Assembly: GCA_019751755.1 (NCBI GenBank)
Contig: JAIENA010000006.1
Coordinates: 1 to 64,000 of the forward strand
DNA from: Burkholderiaceae bacterium
GTDB taxonomy: Bacteria; Pseudomonadota; Gammaproteobacteria; Burkholderiales; Burkholderiaceae_D
Length of the DNA: 64,000 bases
Direction: 5' to 3'
Shown: positions 58,185 to 64,000 of the stretch, one piece after another
Numbering within the stretch: position 1 is the stretch's first letter
Layout: every line of letters begins with the position of its first letter
Program-made: the position numbers and the translations under genes
Notes under the pieces: generated by a model
Told to the model about the DNA's origin: nothing
The model's input: the letters and a program-made list of their open reading frames with translations, nothing else
Database searches by the model: none

Positions 58185-59252
58185 ATGACGCTTATCCCGA
58201 CCACCATCCTCACGGGTTTCCTCGGCGCAGGCAAAACCACGCTGTTGAACCGCATCCTGCAAGAAAACCACGGCATGAAAATCGCCGTCATTGAAAACGA
58301 ATTCGGCCAGGAAAACATCGATAACGAAATCCTCGTCCAGGACAGCCAAGAGCAAATCGTTGAAATGAACAATGGCTGCATCTGCTGCACGGTGCGTGGC
58401 GATTTGATCGTCGCCCTGGACAGCCTGGCATCCAAGCGCGCCGCCGGCGAAATCGCCTTCGACCGCGTGGTGATTGAGACCACCGGCCTGGCCAATCCCG
58501 GTCCGGTGGCGCAAACCTTCTTCGTCGATGAAAAAGTCGGCGCATCCTATATGCTGGACGCGGTCGTGACCGTGGTCGACGCGCGCCACGCGATGCAGCA
58601 ACTGGATGACAATGAAGAAGCCCAGCGCCAGGTTGGCTTTGCCGACAAGCTGCTGCTGTCCAAGACCGACCTGGTGCAGCCGTCCGAAGTGGAGGCGCTG
58701 GTGGCCCGCATCAAGCGCATCAATCCGCGCGCGCCGATCACGACCTCCGATTTCGGCAAAGTCGCGATCAAGGAAGTGCTGGATTTAAAAGGGTTTAACC
58801 TGAATGAAAAACTGGAAATCGATCCGGATTTCCTGGCGGCCGAAGAACAGGAACACGCGCACGACCATGACCACGCGCATTGCGGTCACGACCATGACCA
58901 TGAACACGGTGAGCATTGCAATCATGCGCACGACCATCACCATTCGCACCATACTGACGAGATCGCAGCATTTGTTTTCAAGAGCGAACGTCCATTCGAC
59001 AGCGCCAAACTGGATGAATTCCTGGGCGGCTTAATCAACGTGTACGGTCCTCGCATGTTGCGCTACAAAGGCGTATTGTTCATGGATGGGGCTGAACGTA
59101 AGGTGGTTTTCCAGGGCGTGCACCAAATTATGGGGAGCGACCTGGGCGCAAAATGGGGTGCAAACGACACTCGTGGCAGCAAAATGGTATTTATTGGCAA
59201 AAATTTACCGAAAGACGTATTTGTTCGCGGTTTGGAACAATGTTTGGTATAA
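58185..59252 (+). CDS. COG0523 (CobW/ZNG1-type) metal-chaperone GTPase, His-rich
   Basis: Protein of 355 residues. Walker A is GFLGAGKTTL (residues 11-20); the metal site CxCC is in NNGCICCTVRG, followed by the LSKTDL guanine-binding motif. A remarkable His-rich stretch of about 35 residues (residues 222-262, alternating with Asp, Glu and Cys) precedes the C-terminal domain (RPFDSAKLDEFLGG). Such proteins move zinc to client enzymes under zinc shortage. It sits 112 bases before dksA. No Zur box was recognised in the 89-base upstream gap. Confidence 0.9.
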   Translation: MTLIPTTILTGFLGAGKTTLLNRILQENHGMKIAVIENEFGQENIDNEILVQDSQEQIVEMNNGCICCTVRGDLIVALDSLASKRAAGEIAFDRVVIETTGLANPGPVAQTFFVDEKVGASYMLDAVVTVVDARHAMQQLDDNEEAQRQVGFADKLLLSKTDLVQPSEVEALVARIKRINPRAPITTSDFGKVAIKEVLDLKGFNLNEKLEIDPDFLAAEEQEHAHDHDHAHCGHDHDHEHGEHCNHAHDHHHSHHTDEIAAFVFKSERPFDSAKLDEFLGGLINVYGPRMLRYKGVLFMDGAERKVVFQGVHQIMGSDLGAKWGANDTRGSKMVFIGKNLPKDVFVRGLEQCLV

Positions 59253-59253
59253 A

Positions 59254-59282
59254 CTAACCGGGTTTTGTGGGGTGCCGGTTAG
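59254..59282 (+). other. hairpin in the dksA leader
   Basis: CTAACCGG (59254-59261) pairs exactly with CCGGTTAG (59275-59282). No U-run follows. It starts right at the end of the COG0523 gene and may separate the two messages or act in the dksA leader. Confidence 0.45.
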
Positions 59283-59364
59283 CAAGTAACGTGCCGGTAC
59301 AGTTGTTGGCAAGGCCGCATCAACTGAAATTTGAAAACTTGTCGTATCGAAGGTAAGCGAAGTG

Positions 59365-59811
59365 ATGACTAAAACTAATAAAACCCCTGCCGCCAGCGAA
59401 GAACGTCTCCTCACCGATGAAGAAATCATGAAGATGAGCGACGCCGATTACATGAATCCGGCGCAAATGGCGTTCTTCAAGGCCAAGTTGCAGGCATTGG
59501 AGAAAGAGTTGCTGAAGAATGCCGGCGAAACCACCGAGCACTTGCGCGAAACCGTGCTGGTGCCGGATCCGGCTGACCGCGCGACCATCGAGGAAGAACA
59601 TGCACTGGAACTGCGTACCCGCGATCGCGAACGCAAGCTGCTGAAAAAAGTGCAACAGTCCATCGTGGCCATCGACAACAACGAGTATGGCTATTGCGAA
59701 GAGACGGGTGAGCCGATCGGCATTCCCCGCCTGATCGCGCGCCCGACCGCCACCCTGTCGCTGGAAGCGCAGCAGCGCCGCGAACTGAAGCAAAAACTGT
59801 ACGGCGACTGA
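59365..59811 (+). CDS. dksA: RNA polymerase-binding factor DksA, zinc-finger cysteines lost
   Basis: Secondary-channel factor acting with ppGpp; 148 residues. The coiled coil (about 35-105) has the acidic tip pair in VPDPADRAT. At the globular end the classic four-cysteine finger is reduced to a single Cys (111, in YGYCEETGEPIG); the others are Thr, Ser and Ala (TLSLEAQQRRE), so no zinc can be held in the usual way. This form is common in alpha- and betaproteobacteria. ATG 59365 is preferred over the GTG one codon earlier. Confidence 0.95.
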   Translation: MTKTNKTPAASEERLLTDEEIMKMSDADYMNPAQMAFFKAKLQALEKELLKNAGETTEHLRETVLVPDPADRATIEEEHALELRTRDRERKLLKKVQQSIVAIDNNEYGYCEETGEPIGIPRLIARPTATLSLEAQQRRELKQKLYGD

Positions 59812-59868
59812 ACGCTGTCACAGTGCAGGTCCGGCACCGGCGTCGCGCCGGTCCAGGGGCCATACTCA

Positions 59869-59899
59869 CAAAAAAGCATGCAAGCCGCATGCTTTTTTT
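59869..59899 (+). terminator. dksA intrinsic terminator
   Basis: AAAAAGCATGC, loop AAGCC, GCATGC and a run of seven T. The flanking A and T runs extend the stem and make it likely to work in both directions. Confidence 0.92.
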
Positions 59900-59972
59900 G
59901 TTTCTAGGTACGGCAAGACACAGATTACCCTTGCTGCTGGGCTAAACTAGCAAGCACTAAGCGGGGAGCGAC

Positions 59973-61358
59973 GTGGGGCTGTTTTCTCTATTCAAAAAAA
60001 GCAAAGACAACGCCGCCGGCAGCGACGAGGCCGCCGCACGGCTGGCCGCCGACAGTACATTCCAGCGCCAGCAAGCCCATGCGAAGCTGCAGCGCGATAT
60101 CGCCCGCGCCACCGCACTGAAGATCGACGCCATCGAAGCGGCCATGGAAGCCGACATCTTCAATGATGTGGAACCGGCCGGGACTCCGCCGCCGCGCCCG
60201 CGCCTGCCCGACACGGCTGCTGAAGCGGCCGCCGATGCGGACCATCCCGACACGCTGCCGCTGCTCGACGCCCCCACCACCTTGCTGCTGGCCGAAGATG
60301 ACATGCCGGTGCCGGCGCCCAACGCCGCCACCGCGCCCGTCATCGATGAAAGCGCGATCCTGTACGCCAATGGCCAGGCCGATGTGGCCGGCCACCTGCT
60401 GGCCGGCGCCATTGCCGACGCCGCCAGCGCCGGCCACCCGGCGCAGCAAGACCGCCTGCCCTGGTGGCTGCTGTTCGACCTGTACCAGGCCACCGGGCAG
60501 CAGGACGCGTTCGACAAGCTGTCGATCGACTACGCCAGCACCTTTGAAACCTCGCCACCGCCCTGGCGCGACATGCGGCCGGCCGACGCGGCGATCGAAG
60601 CGACGCCGCGCGACAGTGGCGTCACGCCCAGCCACGTATTCGCCGCCACGCTCGATGCGCGCAGCGCAGCGCCGCTGCAACTATGGCGCGCGCAGGCCGG
60701 GACCGCCCCATTGCTGCGGCTGGACTTCAGCCGGATTACCGCCTGCGACGCTGCCGGCTGCGCCGTGCTGCTGGCACACTTGCAGGCGCTGGTCGCGGCC
60801 AAGCGTGAGTTGATCGTGGTGGCGGCGGACCAACTGGTGCAACTGCTGCGCGCAACGACCTGTGTCGGCCACAAGGACGATGGCGCCGCCACCTGGCTGC
60901 TGCTGCTGGAATTGCTGCAATTGCTGAACCGCGAAACGGCATTCGAAGAAGCCAGCATGGATTACTGCATAACGTTCGAAGTCTCGCCGCCCTCGTTCAC
61001 GCCGCCCTACCAACTGGAGACGGCGGCGCGCCAGCGCGTGGCGGCGCCGTCCGAGCGCTTGATGCTGCCGCCCGTAATCGACGGCAACCTGGCGCCGCTG
61101 CTGGCCACCATCACCGCCTATGGCGCGCAATACCACGCGCTGGTGTTCGATTGCCGCCATCTGGCGCGCATGGAATTCGCGGCCGCCGGCCAGTTGCTGG
61201 TGCATGTGCAGGCGTTGGTGAAGCCGGCGGAGGCGGCCTCGGTACCGGCACCCGGCCCGCGCCGCGTGGAATTCCGCGAAGTCAACCACCTGGTGGCAGC
61301 GCTGATGCGGCTCTTGGGCTACACTGCTGTGGGACGTATTTTCGCCCACAAGTATTGA
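59973..61358 (+). CDS. STAS-like protein with an internal duplication
   Basis: Soluble protein of 461 residues, starting at GTG 59973 after a strong GGGGAG. A charged N-terminal region and an Ala/Pro-rich linker (about 70-120) are followed by two units. Each has a helical segment ending in a shared motif (AFDKLSIDYASTFETSPPPW at about 187-206; AFEEASMDYCITFEVSPPSF at about 325-344). Each motif is followed by a STAS-like alpha/beta domain (LLRLDFSRITACDAAGCAVLL; YHALVFDCRHLARMEFAAAG). STAS domains bind nucleotides or partner proteins; the role here is unknown. It lies between dksA and hslVU. Confidence 0.78.
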   Translation: MGLFSLFKKSKDNAAGSDEAAARLAADSTFQRQQAHAKLQRDIARATALKIDAIEAAMEADIFNDVEPAGTPPPRPRLPDTAAEAAADADHPDTLPLLDAPTTLLLAEDDMPVPAPNAATAPVIDESAILYANGQADVAGHLLAGAIADAASAGHPAQQDRLPWWLLFDLYQATGQQDAFDKLSIDYASTFETSPPPWRDMRPADAAIEATPRDSGVTPSHVFAATLDARSAAPLQLWRAQAGTAPLLRLDFSRITACDAAGCAVLLAHLQALVAAKRELIVVAADQLVQLLRATTCVGHKDDGAATWLLLLELLQLLNRETAFEEASMDYCITFEVSPPSFTPPYQLETAARQRVAAPSERLMLPPVIDGNLAPLLATITAYGAQYHALVFDCRHLARMEFAAAGQLLVHVQALVKPAEAASVPAPGPRRVEFREVNHLVAALMRLLGYTAVGRIFAHKY

Positions 61359-61383
61359 ACCCCGTTGTTGAGCTGCTTAATAT

Positions 61384-61457
61384 GAGGATGCCCGGCCTAA
61401 AGGCCCTGCACCCATTGATAACGACGAGGATGCCCGGCCTGAAGGCCCTGCACCCAT
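61384..61457 (+). repeat. GGATGCCCGGCCT repeat, copies D1 and D2 in tandem
   Basis: Two copies (61384-61415 and 61426-61457), each GAGGATGCCCGGCCT, then AAAGG or GAAGG, then CCCTGCACCCAT, are separated by 10 bases. They begin 26 bases after the STAS-like gene's stop, in the sense direction, and lie before hslV. The two copies differ at one base. Confidence 0.8.
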
Positions 61458-61553
61458 TGCTAAAACCGCTTGCAATTTCCTGCATGAACCCCATTTGCTC
61501 GGCTGGCGCACAAGTCGACTCGCACACCGTGCGCCCTTACTTTGAGGTCTACA

Positions 61554-62102
61554 ATGGAACAATTTCACGGCACCACCATCCTGTGCGTGCGCCGCGGCAA
61601 CCAGGTTGCAATCGGCGGTGACGGTCAGGTTACGCTGGGCAATATCGTCATGAAGGGTACCGCGCGCAAGGTGCGCAAGCTGTACCAAGGCAAAGTCCTG
61701 TGCGGCTTTGCCGGCGGCACCGCCGACGCCTTCACCCTGCTGGACCGCTTCGAATCGAAGCTGGAAAAACACCAGGGACATTTGCTGCGCGCTTCCGTCG
61801 AACTGGCCAAGGACTGGCGCACCGACCGCGTGCTGCGCCGCCTGGAAGCCATGCTGCTGGTGGCCGACGCCCAATCGACGCTGGTGATCACCGGCAATGG
61901 CGACGTGCTGGAACCGGAAGACGGCATCGGCGCCATCGGCTCCGGCGGCACCTATGCCCAATCGGCCGCCAAGGCGCTGCAGGAAAACACCGACCTGAGC
62001 CCTGCCGAGATCGTGAAAAAGTCGCTGACCATCGCCGGCGAACTGTGCATCTATACCAATCTGTCGCACATCATTGAAACGTTGGACGGAGCAGCAGCAT
62101 GA
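61554..62102 (+). CDS. hslV: ATP-dependent protease subunit HslV (ClpQ)
   Basis: Proteolytic core of the HslUV proteasome-like protease, 182 residues. The N-terminus [15 protein letters not shown] contains a six-residue propeptide before the catalytic Thr7, as in other Burkholderiales. [26 protein letters not shown] and [11 protein letters not shown] are family hallmarks. GAGG lies 8 bases before ATG 61554. It overlaps hslU by 4 bases. Confidence 0.97.
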   Translation: MEQFHGTTILCVRRGNQVAIGGDGQVTLGNIVMKGTARKVRKLYQGKVLCGFAGGTADAFTLLDRFESKLEKHQGHLLRASVELAKDWRTDRVLRRLEAMLLVADAQSTLVITGNGDVLEPEDGIGAIGSGGTYAQSAAKALQENTDLSPAEIVKKSLTIAGELCIYTNLSHIIETLDGAAA

Positions 62103-63430
62103 ACATGACCCCACAAGAAATCGTTGGCGAACTCGATAAACACGTGGTGGGCCAGGCCAAGGCCAAGCGCGCGGTCGCCATCGCGCTGCGCAACCGCTGG
62201 CGCCGCCAGCAGGTGGCCGAGCCCCTGCGCCACGAAATCACGCCCAAAAACATCCTGATGATCGGCCCGACCGGCGTCGGTAAAACCGAAATCGCGCGCC
62301 GCCTGGCCAAGCTGGCCGATGCGCCGTTCATCAAGGTGGAAGCCACCAAGTTCACCGAAGTCGGCTATGTCGGCCGCGATGTCGACACCATCATCCGCGA
62401 CCTGATCGATATCGGCATCAAGCAGACGCGCCAGGCGGAAATGGCGAAAGTGCGGGCTAGAGCGGAAGACGCCGCGGAAGACCGCGTACTGGACATCCTG
62501 CTGCCGCCGCCGCGCGATTTCGGCTTTGCGCAGGGCGCGCAGGAAGACAAGCCCGACACCACACGCCAGACCTTCCGCAAACGCCTGCGCCAAGGCGAAC
62601 TCGACGACAAGGAAATCGAGATCGAACTGGCCGACAGCACGCCGCAAATGGAAATCATGGCCCCGCCCGGCATGGAAGAAATGACGGAGCAGATCAAATC
62701 GATGTTTTCCGGCATGGGCGGCGCCCGCAAGAAGGCGCGCAAGATCAAGATCAAGGACGCCATGAAGGTGTTGCTGGACGAGGAAGCCGCCAAGCTGGTC
62801 AACGAAGACGAGATGAAGCAAAAGGCGATCCAGAATGTCGAGCAAAACGGCATTGTGTTCCTGGACGAGATCGACAAGATCGCAACCCGCTCCGAAATGG
62901 GCGGCGCCGATGTGTCGCGCGCCGGCGTGCAGCGCGACCTGCTGCCGCTGGTGGAAGGCACCACCGTCAACACCAAGTACGGCATGATCCGCACCGACCA
63001 CATCCTGTTTATCGCCTCGGGCGCGTTCCACCTGGCCAAGCCATCGGACCTGATCCCGGAATTGCAGGGTCGTTTCCCGATCCGCGTGGAGCTCGAATCG
63101 CTGTCGATCGCCGACTTCGAGCGCATTCTGACCAGTACCGACGCTTGCCTGACCAAGCAATACGAAGCCCTGCTGGCGACCGAAGAGATTGCCCTGCAAT
63201 TCCTGCCGGAGGGTATTACGCGGCTGGCGGAAATCGCGCACCAGGTCAACGAGCGCACCGAAAACATCGGCGCCCGCCGACTGTATACGGTCATGGAAAA
63301 GCTGCTGGAAGAAATCTCGTACTCGGCCACCGAGACGTCCGACAAGACGCTGACCATCGATGCGGCCTACGTCAACGCCCGCCTCGACGCGCTGGCGGTC
63401 AACGAAGACTTGTCGCGTTACGTGCTGTAA
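62099..63430 (+). CDS. hslU: ATP-dependent protease ATPase subunit HslU (ClpY)
   Basis: AAA+ unfoldase that feeds HslV; 443 residues. Walker A is GPTGVGKTE (residues 60-68), followed by the pore motif GYVGRD, the I-domain (about 110-240), Walker [11 protein letters not shown] and sensor 2 in [15 protein letters not shown]. The C-terminal SRYVL inserts into HslV. The start ATG 62099 overlaps the hslV stop (ATGA). Confidence 0.97.
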   Translation: MNMTPQEIVGELDKHVVGQAKAKRAVAIALRNRWRRQQVAEPLRHEITPKNILMIGPTGVGKTEIARRLAKLADAPFIKVEATKFTEVGYVGRDVDTIIRDLIDIGIKQTRQAEMAKVRARAEDAAEDRVLDILLPPPRDFGFAQGAQEDKPDTTRQTFRKRLRQGELDDKEIEIELADSTPQMEIMAPPGMEEMTEQIKSMFSGMGGARKKARKIKIKDAMKVLLDEEAAKLVNEDEMKQKAIQNVEQNGIVFLDEIDKIATRSEMGGADVSRAGVQRDLLPLVEGTTVNTKYGMIRTDHILFIASGAFHLAKPSDLIPELQGRFPIRVELESLSIADFERILTSTDACLTKQYEALLATEEIALQFLPEGITRLAEIAHQVNERTENIGARRLYTVMEKLLEEISYSATETSDKTLTIDAAYVNARLDALAVNEDLSRYVL

Positions 63431-63450
63431 TCACGACGGAGACGGCGGGC

Positions 63451-63639
63451 ATGGCCAATAAAGCACTGGCGACGCGGCAAAAGATGCAGTTCCGCGTCAC
63501 GCCCGCCAAACCACGCAATCCCTACGCGGCGCTGGCCAAGAACCGGTCAGCCGGGCCGCATGGTAAAAGCCCGTCGGCGCAGCGCCAGGCCGCCAAGGTG
63601 GCGCTGAAAAAAACCGATCCTCACAAACCCGAAGAATAG
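63451..63639 (+). CDS. small basic protein of unknown function
   Basis: A 62-residue, Lys/Arg/Pro-rich protein (MANKALATRQKMQFRVTPAK to HKPEE) starting 20 bases after hslU. It has no membrane span and is predicted to be disordered. GGAG lies about 11 bases before ATG 63451. The same frame is open upstream inside hslU, but that part is out of phase with hslU. No family is recognised; the position suggests read-through from hslVU. Confidence 0.6.
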   Translation: MANKALATRQKMQFRVTPAKPRNPYAALAKNRSAGPHGKSPSAQRQAAKVALKKTDPHKPEE

Positions 63640-63662
63640 TCCGGAGTCGTGATCCTGAAATG

Positions 63663-63764
63663 CGTAGGGCGGTTCGCTTGCGAGACGCCCTGCGTGCGGT
63701 CCTGTGCTGCCCCGCTGGCAGCCGCGCAAGCATGGTGGCTTTGCTATCGCAAAGCCACCCTACG
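63663..63764. repeat. TAGGGCGG-bounded paired-hairpin repeat, copy 3
   Basis: The element begins CGTAGGGCGG and ends CCACCCTACGG. Inside, GGCGGTTCGC/GCGAGACGCC and GTGGCTTTGC/GCAAAGCCAC form two hairpins about 40 bases apart. The layout matches the copy at 17837-17925. It lies between the 62-residue gene and the convergent gene at the right edge. Confidence 0.7.
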
Positions 63765-63770
63765 GAATTC

Positions 63771-64000
63771 TTACTGCCGCGGTGGTGGCATCGCGCCGCC
63801 GCCGGTCATTGAGTTGGGCGGTGGCGGCATGTTTTGCGGCACCGGCATCGGTTGCGGCTGCTGGATTGGCTGCGGCACGCCTGGCGACGGCAGGGGCGGC
63901 AGCATGGCCGCCGCGCCACTGGACGGCGGCGCATCGGCCGGCAAGTCGATCCGCTTCGGCACGCCGCCTTCACTGAGCACCACATGGCGCGGCGCCACTT
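63771..64000 (-). CDS. proline-rich C-terminal end of a gene cut by the window edge
   Basis: At least 76 codons are open from the right edge to the stop at 63771. The visible part begins with a strand-like segment (RHVVLSEGGVPKRIDLPAD) and ends in a low-complexity Pro/Gln/Met tail (PQPIQQPQPMPVPQNMPPPP). The segment is reminiscent of periplasmic parts of secretion or pilus proteins, but this is too weak for a name. Confidence 0.45.
   Translation of the reverse strand, partial: VAPRHVVLSEGGVPKRIDLPADAPPSSGAAAMLPPLPSPGVPQPIQQPQPMPVPQNMPPPPNSMTGGGAMPPPRQ

Overview
The window is a stretch of ordinary, GC-rich core chromosome from a betaproteobacterium of the order Burkholderiales. The best fit is Oxalobacteraceae (Janthinobacterium/Duganella/Massilia type). 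This placement is inferred from the tRNA-tuf-secE-nusG-rpl-rpo order, an HslV with an MEQFHG propeptide, Gram_neg_porin-type porins, an SAH riboswitch in front of ahcY, and a DksA that has lost its zinc-finger cysteines. There are no rRNA genes, CRISPR arrays, insertion sequences, prophage or integrase remnants. No genomic island and no obviously new multi-gene system is visible.

Layout. (1) 1-14412, read leftwards: a large information-processing block. A strong TTGACA-17-CATACT promoter drives tRNA-Tyr, tRNA-Gly, tRNA-Thr, tuf, tRNA-Trp, secE, nusG, rplK, rplA, rplJ, rplL, rpoB and rpoC. The block has an L10-type leader before rplJ, a long hairpin between rplL and rpoB, and a terminator after rpoC. 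Beyond it lies the start of an alpha/beta-hydrolase gene cut by the left edge. (2) 14591-23680: signalling genes, namely a MASE1-CHASE-PAS-GGDEF-EAL protein, an HDOD-GAF protein, a receiver-DUF3369-HD-GYP response regulator, CheW and a chemoreceptor ending in a CheR-type WEEF tail. (3) 23722-28150: a DnaJ-domain membrane protein, a MidA-like methyltransferase, a pteridine reductase-like SDR, folB and ttcA. (4) 28180-32055: a small unknown protein, an M14 carboxypeptidase and a lipoprotein S41 protease. (5) 32325-37916: aromatic amino acid catabolism, with a fused indolepyruvate ferredoxin oxidoreductase, 4-hydroxyphenylpyruvate dioxygenase and a divergent Lrp-type regulator with palindromic operator candidates between them. 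(6) 37935-43999: a solute-binding protein, a GNAT-like protein, cca, a GST, a lytic transglycosylase and 5-formyl-THF cyclo-ligase. (7) 43996-48766: two tandem paralogous 85-residue membrane proteins, then the S-adenosylmethionine cycle (metF, a DUF360 membrane protein, ahcY with its SAH riboswitch, metK). (8) 48952-58095: two lipid A acyltransferase-family genes, dapF, a Sel1-repeat protein, two porins, a DUF484 protein and xerC. (9) 58185-64000: a His-rich COG0523 GTPase, dksA, a duplicated STAS-like protein, hslV, hslU, a 62-residue basic protein, and the end of a proline-rich gene cut by the right edge.

The most interesting signals lie between or inside the genes. One is a short palindromic repeat present in five copies, always in the same orientation just after a stop codon. 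Another is a family of TAGGGCGG-bounded hairpin repeats, one copy of which supplies a gene's stop codon. Two perfect FNR/ANR boxes sit before a porin and a carboxypeptidase. A perfect 16-bp palindrome lies before hppD. The metK leader has mutually exclusive stems. The 3' end of dapF carries an in-frame decayed duplication. The CCA-adding enzyme has lost its HD residues. All starts, motifs and inverted repeats were read by eye; no database search was available.
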